From NCBI GenBank assembly GCA_965221205.1, contig OZ244870.1:3224001-3288000 (forward strand): DNA of 64,000 nt, in the 5' to 3' direction. Shown here piece after piece: positions 40,693-49,259 of the stretch. Within the stretch, counting starts at the first letter, position 1. Each line of letters opens with the position of its first letter. The notes beneath the pieces are model-generated. The model did not search any database and was not told the DNA's origin. It saw nothing but the letters and a program-made list of their open reading frames with translations. The stretch is from CBDFMG01 sp965221205 [NCBI: bacterium] (GTDB lineage Bacteria; SM23-31). The position numbers and the translations under genes were made by a program.

Positions 40693-41520
40693 GACTTTAT
40701 TCAAAAGAAGAACTAATCGTAACTTTTCATGAGATATTTAATCAAGGGCGGCATAAAAGCGTTAAATTAACAAGAAATACGCGAAACGATGGGGCTGTGG
40801 GGAATACTTTGGAAAATTTATTGGGAATCGTAGAAAATAACCTTCCTATCCCGAATACCCAAGAATGGGAACTTAAAGGACAGCGCGAACACACATCATC
40901 TTTAATAACTCTAAAACACATGGAACCATCGCCTACCTACCGCTGTCAGAATTGTGTCTAATATTCTTCTCCCCTTCTATGGCTGGAAACACAAACAAGC
41001 AGGAGCCAGATATCCTAACGGTGAATTGAGCTTTCGTTCCACTACCAGCGCAACTTCATATACTAATCGTGGTTTTCGGATAATATTAGATCGTAAACTG
41101 AGCAAGGTGCGTCTTGTTTTCAAGGCATCTGAAGCAGATACGAATAATCCAGAAATTCGTAACTGGCTTAATTCCGTTGAAACAAGAGTCGGTCTTGGCC
41201 CTCTTAATCCGGAACCTTATTGGGGATTCGAAGACCTTAGATACGCAATAGGTTCAAAAATAAGAAATTGCTTTTACATCGTTGCACAAACGAAAGTTAT
41301 CGCTTCACACGAATATTTTCTTTTTAAGGAATTGTATGTTCTTTCCGGCTTCTCGTTTGATAACTTTCTTCGTTGCATTGAGAATGGCAATATTTTTATA
41401 GATTTTGATGCACGCACCGGCCATAATCACGGCATTAAGTTTCGATTAAAACAAAGCTGTTGGGACGCACTCTTCTCAAGCGTTAAAAAAGCAATTACAG
41501 AACAAAAATTACAAATCTAA
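40689..41520 (+). pseudogene. MvaI/BcnI-family restriction endonuclease, frameshifted
   Basis: The first part (TRNTRNDGAVGNTLENLLGI, ENNLPIPNTQEWELKGQRE, SSLITLKHMEPSP) is the family core with the acidic/ELK catalytic region; the second part (SNILLPFYGWKHKQAGARYP to AITEQKLQI) completes it. The frames are separated by one 4-bp tandem duplication (CCTA twice, 40932-40939). Deleting one copy gives EPSPTAVRIVSNILLPFYGW. MvaI/BcnI enzymes cut CCNGG-like sites. It is coupled to the methylase by ATGA. The R and M genes are both dead. Confidence 0.88.
40932..40939. repeat. 4-bp tandem duplication in restriction gene
   Basis: CCTA-CCTA. Removing one unit joins the two halves of the endonuclease in one frame. 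Confidence 0.8.
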
Positions 41521-41770
41521 ATGACGGTACCTATAGTTGGGACAGTCCATTTAAAATATCGCATATTTCTCCTCTGACTTTATATATGCTTGGAAATTCT
41601 TGAATAATATGTTATAGTATACAGCGTAACAACATACACAAAGGGGTTGTCATGAACAATCAGATAACTCATTTAGACCCTGTTGGACTTTTATTACTAT
41701 GTCTCAAGAAAGGACGCATCAGTTCGTAGTGCTTTCGTCCTGTCCGCCGGATACTTGCTGTCCTTACCCG

Positions 41771-41794
41771 CCAGTTGACATACCAGTTGACATA
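41771..41794. repeat. 12-bp exact tandem duplication (in frame)
   Basis: Two adjacent CCAGTTGACATA units encoding PVDIPVDI in the TIR partner gene. Confidence 0.9.
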
Positions 41795-41829
41795 AAAGAA
41801 CCTGAATACGTGTTGTCTTGTGGGAAAAA

Positions 41830-41843
41830 CTGGCGCCTGGCGC
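41830..41843. repeat. 7-bp exact tandem duplication, frame-breaking
   Basis: Two adjacent CTGGCGC units. Removing one joins CGKNWRIEIDMKD in one open frame. Confidence 0.88.
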
Positions 41844-42160
41844 ATTGAAATCGACATGAAGGACACTGCTAATGTCAATCTGATCGAGAGGTGTTTTAGC
41901 AACCCGAGTGGGAATGGTGCAGAGAATGGTACACTGGTTCTGGATAATGACCGGTACCTTCTGTGTGTGAAACATCCCAATTTTGGCCCCTCCAGAGCCA
42001 CTCACTATATTAACTTAACTCCAGACGAGTCAGTAGAAGTAGTAGAATGGCCAAAGAGGCCAGTTGCGACCTTCCGGAAATGGTCTCTTGCGGTGCACAT
42101 GGGCGGCGACGATCCTTTCCAGACTTTGATGTCTTTGCCTGTGGAGACGGAAGAGTAAAG

Positions 42161-42900
42161 ATGCCGGTGAAAATATTCTTTTCGTATTCACATAAGGATG
42201 AAGCCTTCCGCGATAAGCTAGACGTTCAACTCTCAACGCTAAAGTACGAAGGTCTCATTGAAACTTGGCACGATCGGTGTATCACAGCAGGGTCGCCTCT
42301 TGACCAAAGAATCAATGCAAGGCTTGAAGAGGCGGATATCATTCTGCTACTTGTAAGCCCGGATTTCCTTGCTTCCCAATACTGTTATGGTCTCGAAGTA
42401 ACTCGTGCGCTTAAGCGCTCCGAGTCAGGTAATGTCCGCGTTATCCCGGTCATCCTGCGACCCTGTGTGATTGGCATCACACGCCGTTCAAAAATTTGCT
42501 TGCTACACCTTGTGATGGCAAAGCGGTTACAAAATGGTCCGACCAAGACGATGTATTTCAGGATATTGTGACCTCTATACGGAATGCGATTAAAGACATG
42601 ACTGGCGTCCAGTCTTTGTCCACTACTACTGCTTTTCCCTCTGAGGTCCCGTTAAATGAGGCATCAGGTTCTAGCAATCTTCACCTGCGCAAGATTTTCA
42701 CCAAGTTGGATAAAGACTCTTTTCTTGAAGAGAGTTTTGAGTACATCGTCCGATTTTTCGATAAATCGCTTGACGAATTGGCCGTGCGCAATCCCGGAAT
42801 CCAATGTCGATTCAGGGGGCATGCTCATCAAGCCGCTTCAACAGTAGTACCTACACGGATATGCGTTGTTGGTGTGTTTCCAAGTTCATCAACCAACTAA
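42161..42900 (+). pseudogene. TIR-domain protein, frameshifted
   Basis: MPVKIFFSYSHKDEAFRDKL starts a bacterial TIR domain; WHDRCITAG, ADIILLLVSPDFLASQYC and the glutamate in CYGLEV (position of the NADase catalytic Glu) are kept. A TG repeat at 42474-42479 (three units, two expected) breaks the frame in ILRPCDWHHTPFKNLLATP. The downstream frame continues through a linker to SSNLHLRKIFTKLDKDSF and SLDELAVRNPGI, a conserved C-terminal module. A further frame problem lies near 42815. TIR proteins are often NAD-consuming antiphage effectors. The 3' end abuts the IS1595 remnant. Confidence 0.85.
42474..42479. repeat. TG dinucleotide duplication in TIR gene
   Basis: TGTGTG where TGTG restores PCDWHHTPF, the usual TIR sequence at this position. 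Confidence 0.75.
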
Positions 42901-43323
42901 GACCGGAATTCATCAGTCATTATTATAGAGTCTTTGTCAACATTTTCACGGATAATAGATTTCAGGTTCTTTGCAGTAACCTTGTCCACAACAGTAGACC
43001 TAACACGCCCAATAAGCGTAAATACCGGATTTTCTTCACACAGAGCCACGAGAACCCCCCCCCACGCTTACCCTTTCCTTTACCCCCTACATAGGTTTCG
43101 TCTACTTCTATAATACCATTTAACTTTTCAGCCGATTCGATTTCATCATTCATGGCAAACCTAATTCTATGAGTAAGGAACCACGCAGTTTTATAAATGA
43201 TGCTGAGCATCTGGTGCAACTGATGAGCGGAAATTCCTTTTTTGGAAGAGCGCATTCAGGAAATCTACGATATTATTTCGCAAATCGGCAAACAAGAACT
43301 TCTGAGCTGAATCGGTTTTTCAT
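42897..43323 (-). mobile_element. IS1595-family (ISXO2-like) transposase remnant
   Basis: On the minus strand the pieces read MKNRFSSEVLVCRFA, then SSKKGISAHQLHQMLSI, KTAWFLTHRIRFAMND, IIEVDETYVGGKGKGKRG (DDE-type start) and, in another frame, ALCEENPVFTLIGRVRST and NVDKDSIIMTDEFRS. The N-terminal third is largely deleted and a C9 tract at 43055-43063 (plus strand) shifts the frame in the middle. The 3' end is missing, cut at the TIR gene end. No terminal inverted repeats were found. A dead insertion sequence at the right border of the decayed island. Confidence 0.8.
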
Positions 43324-43438
43324 TAATTCTCCACTTTTATCATCAGAAAATTACCTTGCTTTTTTTCTCTAAAAAGTGTACCAATAAAGGCAATTAATCA
43401 AGCACTCCATATCCTAATAATTATTATATTTCAAAATT

Positions 43439-45166
43439 GTGAACAATAAGACTGCAGCAAAAATTCTTGAAGAATTAGGGATAATGATCGAACTAAGCGG
43501 TGGTAATCCATTTAGTGCTCGTGCACATTATAATAGCGCAAGAATTATTGAGTCGTTACCCAAACCAATTGAATCTCTCGTAAACTCCAATGGGATTGGC
43601 GAAATAAAGGGGATCGGTAAAGGTCTCTCTGATAAAATTAAGGAATTGGTGACTACCGGTCACATTCAGGATTATACGCAGCTTAAGTCCGATCTTCCCG
43701 ATGGGCTTTTTGATATTCTCCGGATTCCCGGTCTAGGCCCAAAAAAAGTCCGTGTTTTGTATAAAACACTCGGCATAACCGATCTCTGTGAGCTTGAAAA
43801 TGCTTGCACTGAAAACCGCATAGCAACTCTTGAAAGATTCGGGAGAAAGACGCAGGAAAATATAATTTCGGGAATAGGGTTTTTGCGAATAGCTCAGGAA
43901 CAACACCTGTATCACCATGCTCAAGCACATGCAGACCAATTAATTACTGAACTCAAGAAACTTCCTGCTATTATCAGGATTGAAATTGCCGGAAGCCTGA
44001 GACGCCATAAAGAGACAATAAAAGATATTGATATCATCGCAAGTACACATAATGAAGGCCGTGATGCGGTAATGGAGTATTTTACCAAGTTGCCGAATGT
44101 TTCTGAGATAATCGGAAGAGGGCAGACAAAATCATCTGTCCGGCTGGAATCGGGAATCAGTGCAGATCTCCGGCTTGTTACGGATGTTGAATATCCCTTT
44201 GCACTGCACCATTTTACCGGTTCGAAGGAGCATAATACCACAATGCGTGCCCGAGCAAAAACATATGGCCTAAAAATGAACGAATACGGCCTGTTCAAAA
44301 ATGATACATCACTCAAATGCATCAGTGAAGAAGATATATTTTCAGCGCTGGAGCTTTCATATATAGAACCTGAAATGCGGGAAAATCTTGGCGAAATCAA
44401 TGCAGCGGCAGAGAACAAACTTCCCGGTCTTGTCACACCACAGGATATTAAGGGGATTCTCCATGTTCATACCACTTACAGTGACGGCGTGAATTCCATT
44501 GAAGAAATGGTTATTGCGTGTATGGAACGAGGATACAGTTATCTTGGTATTTGTGACCATAGTGTTTCTGCATTTTACGCGAATGGGCTTTCAGAAGAGC
44601 GGGTCAAAAAGCAGCATGATGAGATCGACAGACTTAACGAGAATTACAATGATTTTGTTATATTGAAAGGAATAGAATCCGATATTCTCATCGACGGTTC
44701 CCTCGATTATTCTGATTCAGTACTAGAATCGTTCGATTTCGTTGTTGCATCCATCCATTCAAAACTCAAAATGACCGAAGACGAGGCGGCACAACGCCTT
44801 GAAAATGCGGTTAAAAATCCGTTTGCAACTATTTTAGGACATCCAACAGGAAGGTTACTGCTATCCCGTGAAGGTTATCCACTCTCTCTGCACGCAATAA
44901 TTGAAACAGCACAGAAATACAATACTATTATTGAAATCAATGCAAGTCCGCACAGATTAGATCTTGACTGGCGGTACGGTAAATACGCCAAAGAGAAAAT
45001 AGTAAAAATTGCAGTAAATCCTGATGCTCACTCTACTCAGGGTCTTGACGACATTGTATACGGAATCGGTATTGCCCGAAAAGGGTGGCTAGAGGCTGAT
45101 GATATCGTCAATACAATGACCGCCGATGAAATATCGCGCTACTTCAAAACTTTAAAAGAGCAGTAA
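43439..45166 (+). CDS. polX: PolX: family X DNA polymerase with C-terminal PHP domain
   Basis: 575 residues from a GTG. The N-terminal part is Pol-beta-like: helix-hairpin-helix GIGEIKGIGKGLSDKI and IPGLGPKKVRVLYKTL, then the nucleotidyl-transferase motif EIAGSLRRHKETIKDIDII with the catalytic aspartates. From about residue 340 a PHP domain follows (LHVHTTYSDGVNSIEE, GHPTGRLL, NASPHRLDLDWR, NPDAHST), which gives 3'-5' exonuclease and AP-end cleaning in relatives. It fills gaps in base-excision repair. nth follows 63 bases downstream. It is intact, directly beside the scarred region. Confidence 0.96.
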   Translation: MNNKTAAKILEELGIMIELSGGNPFSARAHYNSARIIESLPKPIESLVNSNGIGEIKGIGKGLSDKIKELVTTGHIQDYTQLKSDLPDGLFDILRIPGLGPKKVRVLYKTLGITDLCELENACTENRIATLERFGRKTQENIISGIGFLRIAQEQHLYHHAQAHADQLITELKKLPAIIRIEIAGSLRRHKETIKDIDIIASTHNEGRDAVMEYFTKLPNVSEIIGRGQTKSSVRLESGISADLRLVTDVEYPFALHHFTGSKEHNTTMRARAKTYGLKMNEYGLFKNDTSLKCISEEDIFSALELSYIEPEMRENLGEINAAAENKLPGLVTPQDIKGILHVHTTYSDGVNSIEEMVIACMERGYSYLGICDHSVSAFYANGLSEERVKKQHDEIDRLNENYNDFVILKGIESDILIDGSLDYSDSVLESFDFVVASIHSKLKMTEDEAAQRLENAVKNPFATILGHPTGRLLLSREGYPLSLHAIIETAQKYNTIIEINASPHRLDLDWRYGKYAKEKIVKIAVNPDAHSTQGLDDIVYGIGIARKGWLEADDIVNTMTADEISRYFKTLKEQ

Positions 45167-45229
45167 TTCGATATATTTTGAGCAATGATCACGTTAGAAC
45201 TGCTTCCAATTTGTCAAAGGAGATATACA

Positions 45230-45886
45230 ATGCTGGATAGGAATCAGGAAGATACAATTAACAGATGCAAAAAAGTTATTGAACAACTGACGCACGACTT
45301 TCCTGATGCAAAATGTTCACTCAATTTTTCAAATCCGCTTGAACTCTTAATTGCAACCATTCTTTCTGCTCAATGTACAGATGCCCGCGTGAATAAGGTA
45401 ACACCAGCATTGTTTGAAAAATACAGAACACCGCAAGACTTCGTCGCAGTTGCACAGGAGGAACTCGGTGAAGATATCCGTTCAACCGGTTTTTTTAATA
45501 ACAAAGCAAAAAGTATTCAAAGGTGCTGTGCTGCTCTCATTGAAAAACATAAAGAAGCGGTCCCGAAAACAATGGAAGAGTTGGTAAAACTGCCGGGAAT
45601 TGGAAGAAAAACTGCAAATGTTCTTCTTGGAAATGTTTTTGGAATTCCGGGAATTACTGTCGACACTCATGTAAAACGGCTTTCATCCCGACTCGGCTTT
45701 TCCGACAAGAGTAATCCTGATAAAATTGAACTGGACCTCAACGAAATCGTACCGCAATCAGAATGGACTCATTTTTCACATTTGCTGATCGATCATGGAA
45801 GAAAAACATGTCAGGCCAGGAAACCGATCTGTGCTCAGTGTACTATAAAAGAGTTGTGCCCTTCGCGAGAAAACACAAATGATTAA
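45230..45886 (+). CDS. nth: Endonuclease III (Nth)
   Basis: Start ATG 45230 is preceded by AAGGAGATATACA, a strong ribosome site, so the 15 extra codons from 45185 are not used. 218 residues. Helix-hairpin-helix KLPGIGRKTANV with the catalytic lysine, the catalytic aspartate in VDTHVKRLSSRLG, and the Fe-S ligands C-x6-C-x2-C-x5-C (CQARKPICAQCTIKELC) are present. It removes oxidised pyrimidines and nicks abasic sites; PolX upstream could fill the resulting gap. Confidence 0.96.
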   Translation: MLDRNQEDTINRCKKVIEQLTHDFPDAKCSLNFSNPLELLIATILSAQCTDARVNKVTPALFEKYRTPQDFVAVAQEELGEDIRSTGFFNNKAKSIQRCCAALIEKHKEAVPKTMEELVKLPGIGRKTANVLLGNVFGIPGITVDTHVKRLSSRLGFSDKSNPDKIELDLNEIVPQSEWTHFSHLLIDHGRKTCQARKPICAQCTIKELCPSRENTND

Positions 45887-46311
45887 CGATTCATGTTATA
45901 AGCCTTCGTAATCACTCCATGATGACAACTTCAATTTTTCACCCCCAAAAGAGTTAATACGCTCATTGACTAAACCAAGAAAAGTCAATTTCTCTCGATT
46001 TTCTGAATTTTTTTCTGCATAATGAGTGGAGGTCACCACCCGAAGAATTCATTCTGATATTACGTTTTATCAACATATCCCATACTAAATTATTGCAACA
46101 ATAGAAATGGTGGTTTCGGAAGAAATACTCGGCTATTTCTTCTGCCGATTATAATAAATATCTGAACAATATCTCTCCCTCTTTCTTCACACCCGGAAAC
46201 TTTCCCCTTTTTCTCCCTTTTTTCACATTCAACATTCTAATTATCCTGTGTTTTCAACTGCTTCAATATCATCAGTAATTTCCTGAAGTGGTTGTAACAA
46301 TATTAGACAAT
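45887..46311. other. Intergenic stretch, nothing recognised
   Basis: About 425 bases between nth and the first remnant. No open frame with a ribosome site and no clear repeat. A pyrimidine-rich block lies near 46170-46230. Confidence 0.4.
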
Positions 46312-46517
46312 ATGAATATAGCAGTACGGCTTGGTTCACCAGAACTGAACCATCTGGTTATTATTGAAAGGAGAGGAAATACAGTCCGCGGAAGTTGCAC
46401 ATACATCGCGTCCTCCACGAACCACCTCTAAGCATTGAAGTCTACTATTTTGAGGAAAACCGGGATTGTGAACGGATTTTTATCATTACTGAAATTGAAG
46501 AGAGATTGATTTCTTAA
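46312..46517 (+). pseudogene. Short unrecognised coding remnant
   Basis: Two short frames show coding-like composition: MNIAVRLGSPELNHLVIIE from 46312, and in another frame KLHIHRVLHEPPLSIEVYYF to ITEIEERLIS with TAA at about 46515. The C-terminal part looks like the end of a small globular protein. No family could be named. Confidence 0.25.
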
Positions 46518-46529
46518 AGATTGGGGTCC

Positions 46530-47633
46530 TCAGTTTTTCAATTTTTCCCTTCCTTGAACGTTAAACCGTTTTATAGTTGCAAGTAACTTGCAGCGTTCAA
46601 AAAACATCTTCTTTGTTTCTGCAAGTTCATCCTGCATTTGATTTACTTTTATTTCCATCCGGGCTTTATCTACATTCAATTCCGATAATTCAATTGAGTG
46701 ATCATCCTGTTGCAAAACGTTGAATTTTGCGTACCAGTCTGTTAAGTTCTTTCTTCTGCTCGAGAATCTGTTTTAATCTGCCCGACATTATAAACTGCTC
46801 TTCATTTGCGTCGCTTGCTTCCATTTCGGCAATATAAGCTTTAAAGTTTTTAAGCTTGTTATAACGATATTTAACCATTCCCATCTTATACAATATTGAA
46901 CGCAGTTGATCAAGCTCAAAAGTTTTACAAGATATTTATCTATTCGAAGTTGTTTTGCGCGCTTTATCGAGTAAAGATCAAGCTTTACTCCCGTCATCAT
47001 AACAACTGGCAGGCCTGCCATTTTGGGAAATTCTTGCTTTAGGACCTCAGAAAGCACAATATCAAAATCGTGACCCTCACAAAGCATTTTTGCTTCATCA
47101 ACACTCTCCGCAACACCAACATAATCAACATGCATTTCGAGAAACTCCTGCAACAGAATCCGGATCGTTTCTTCACCATCCACAACAATTACCGACAAAT
47201 TTTTAAGTGCCTCCCGCTCACTGATTTTCCCTCTGTCGAGTCCATTCCTTTTGTTATTTGAAAAAAACCGCTCAACAGTGCTTTGTAAATCTGGTACGCG
47301 TAGCGTTTTGACGAGCAGTTCCGTCATTTCAAATTTTTCGATCGTTTCTTTGACTTCGCGAGTTATTTTATCTGTGAAGAGAATAAGGGGCAATTTTCGG
47401 TATTTAAGCATTTTTCTTATTTACTCGATCAGAACATACCCGTCATCATCTTGCATATCAAGATTGATCACCATTGTGTCAATCTTTTGCTGCATCAACA
47501 AATCGACAGCAAGTTTTACTTCGTATGCAATTTCGACTTGATACCCACCGGATACAAGACCGCTTCCATATTGGTCGAGCATTTGCAGATCATTATCAAC
47601 AATAAGCACAGATTCAGCCATATTCCGTTTCAA
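46530..47633 (-). pseudogene. Double receiver-domain response regulator with coiled-coil tail, broken
   Basis: From 47633: first REC domain (SVLIVDNDLQMLDQ, LDMQDDDGYVLIE) interrupted by an in-frame TAA at about 47421, the same frame then continuing (KLPLILFTDKITREVKETIE). A second REC domain follows (LSVIVVDGEETIRILLQEFL, LPVVMMTGVKLDLYS). A one-base loss near 46905 shifts to a frame reading DQLRSILYKMGMVKYRYN, and another shift near 46735 leads to a long helical tail (QMQDELAETKKMFFERCKLL). Such proteins link histidine kinases to other outputs. Three lesions make a full product unlikely. Confidence 0.75.
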
Positions 47634-47959
47634 CCTTACCTATATATGACGTATACTTTTACCATTTTTAGTCAAACACCAATAATAATCAATGGGCAAT
47701 CCCTATGCCAAAATTAATCAACACTGCATCTATTCATTACAATCTGAACATAAAATACAATAGGAAATTACATTAGCATTTGAAATTAAATCACTTACAG
47801 CACTCTGTAATGAGTATTTAAAATCATTTACGAACTGATTTTACTTGAATAATAATTCATTATTTTCCATATTATGTTTCAAAACAATACTATTATTGTG
47901 CAATTTCGAACACCATTTTATGCTCTTTTGCACATCTCACTGTTTTACAAATAAGAGTT
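47634..47959. other. AT-rich divergent intergenic region
   Basis: 326 bases between the start of the split receiver gene (minus) and arsC (plus). It should hold promoters for both. No distinct operator or hairpin beyond a weak AATAAT/ATTATT palindrome near 47850. Confidence 0.4.
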
Positions 47960-48397
47960 ATGACTAAAAAACGTATTATTGTTATTTGCACAGCTAATTC
48001 TGCACGAAGTCAGATGTCAGAAGGATTTTTCAGACACTATGGGGAAAATTTTCTGGAGATTTTCAGCGCCGGCATTCACCCGTCATATGTCCATCACGTA
48101 GCGATCGATGTGATGCTGGAAAAAGGAATTAATATTAAAGATCATACATCGGACAGCATCAATAAATATTATAATGATTCATTTGATTATGTAATCACGG
48201 TGTGTGACTCTGCCCAAGAGAGATGTCCGATGTTTCCTAATACCGCACATCAAATTCACATAGGTTTTGCGGATCCGAGTTCAGGTGCTGATGATGAAGA
48301 CTCACTCTACGACGGATTCAGATCTATCAGGGATCAGATTGAAGAATGTGTCATCGAGTTTCTGAAAGACAAAGGATGGTATCAGCCATCCCGTTAA
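47960..48397 (+). CDS. arsC: Arsenate reductase, thioredoxin-coupled (low-Mr phosphatase fold)
   Basis: 145 residues. The P-loop CTANSARS starts at Cys10 and the relay cysteines are Cys82 and Cys89 (VCDSAQERC), identical in position to S. aureus ArsC. The DPSS stretch supplies the general acid. It reduces arsenate to arsenite with electrons from thioredoxin. No ars efflux pump or ArsR is nearby, so it may be a stand-alone detoxification gene. Confidence 0.92.
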   Translation: MTKKRIIVICTANSARSQMSEGFFRHYGENFLEIFSAGIHPSYVHHVAIDVMLEKGINIKDHTSDSINKYYNDSFDYVITVCDSAQERCPMFPNTAHQIHIGFADPSSGADDEDSLYDGFRSIRDQIEECVIEFLKDKGWYQPSR

Positions 48398-48418
48398 TAA
48401 GCTGCTTCTTGTGTTGCC

Positions 48419-49255
48419 ATGCCCGTAGTCAGTGTTATAATTCCAACATTCAACCGGTTACCATTGTTACAAGAAGCGGTTGCCTCCGTACTCAATCAGA
48501 CATTTTCAGACTTTGAACTGCTCATTATCGATGACGGTTCAACCGACGGAACACGTAACCATTTCGATAAATCCCATCCCACGATACACTACATCTATCA
48601 GGAACACTCAGGTGTGAGTGCTGCCCGTAACAGAGGAATTGCCGAAGCACAGGGTGATTTTATTGCATTTCTCGATTCTGATGATTATTGGACAACGGAT
48701 AAACTTGCCAAACATGTCGGTTTCATGCAGTCAAATTCTAAAATTTTAATTAGCCAAACCGAAGAGAAATGGATCAGATTTAACAAACAAGTAAATCCGA
48801 AGATAAAACACAAAAAACCGTCCGGTGATATTTTCAATAGGTCTCTTGAGCTTTGTGTCGTGAGTCCATCCTCAGTGATGATGAGAAGGGGATTCTTTGA
48901 TACTATTGGTCTGTTTGATGAACAGATGCCTGCCTGCGAAGATTATGACTTGTGGCTGCGTACGGCATACCGGCTTGATGTTCCCCTTATCTCTGAAGAG
49001 CTTACCGTAAAGCGAGGCGGACATGAAGATCAGCTTTCCCGGCAGGTCTGGGGACTTGATAGATTCAGAGTTTATGCGCTTCAGAAACTCCTCATGGAAC
49101 CACTGACATCATCCCAACAGCAGAAAACACGTCAGGAACTGCAAAAAAAGTGTGCCGTTCTTCTGACCGGTGCACGAAAACGCCAAAACTATATTTTTGC
49201 AGTTCGCATAATACTGACACGCTTATATCCAGGAATGTCGTGGGGAATTATTTAA
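48419..49255 (+). CDS. Glycosyltransferase family 2
   Basis: 278 residues. GT-A fold markers: VSVIIPTFNRLPLLQEAVAS at the start, ELLIIDDGSTDGT, the DxD-type LDSDDYW, and MPACEDYDLWLRTAY acceptor region. It transfers a sugar from a nucleotide donor to a growing glycan or lipid. It follows arsC by 21 bases and converges on the WbqC-like gene four bases later, so it may share in surface polysaccharide synthesis. Confidence 0.9.
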   Translation: MPVVSVIIPTFNRLPLLQEAVASVLNQTFSDFELLIIDDGSTDGTRNHFDKSHPTIHYIYQEHSGVSAARNRGIAEAQGDFIAFLDSDDYWTTDKLAKHVGFMQSNSKILISQTEEKWIRFNKQVNPKIKHKKPSGDIFNRSLELCVVSPSSVMMRRGFFDTIGLFDEQMPACEDYDLWLRTAYRLDVPLISEELTVKRGGHEDQLSRQVWGLDRFRVYALQKLLMEPLTSSQQQKTRQELQKKCAVLLTGARKRQNYIFAVRIILTRLYPGMSWGII

Positions 49256-49259
49256 CGAT

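Larger units (their letters stand above)
41699..42158 (+). pseudogene. Small uncharacterised partner of TIR gene, frameshifted
   Basis: Reassembled from ATG 41699 (MSQERTHQFVVLSCPPDTCC) through VDIPVDIKEPEYVLSCGKNW into RIEIDMKDTANVNLIERCFS and to the end LMSLPVETEE, about 150 residues. The frame breaks at an exact 7-bp duplication (41830-41843); an in-frame exact 12-bp duplication (41771-41794) makes PVDIPVDI. The family is not recognised. It ends two bases before the TIR gene, so the two were co-translated. The promoter-like AT-rich 41521-41698 precedes it. Confidence 0.6.

Noticed and set aside
40013-41843. The duplications as target-site duplications of one transposon
   Set aside because: Unit lengths of 4, 7, 10 and 12 bp within 2 kb do not fit a single element with a fixed target length, and no element sequence remains between the units.
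41669-42005. Minus-strand open frames over the TIR partner gene
   Set aside because: They are antisense to a plus-strand frame that, after removing one 7-bp unit, is continuous, ends directly before the TIR gene and has coding-like composition.
41699-42900. Thoeris defence system
   Set aside because: A TIR gene is present but the adjacent gene shows none of the features of ThsA (SIR2 or macro-like domains), so the name is not justified.
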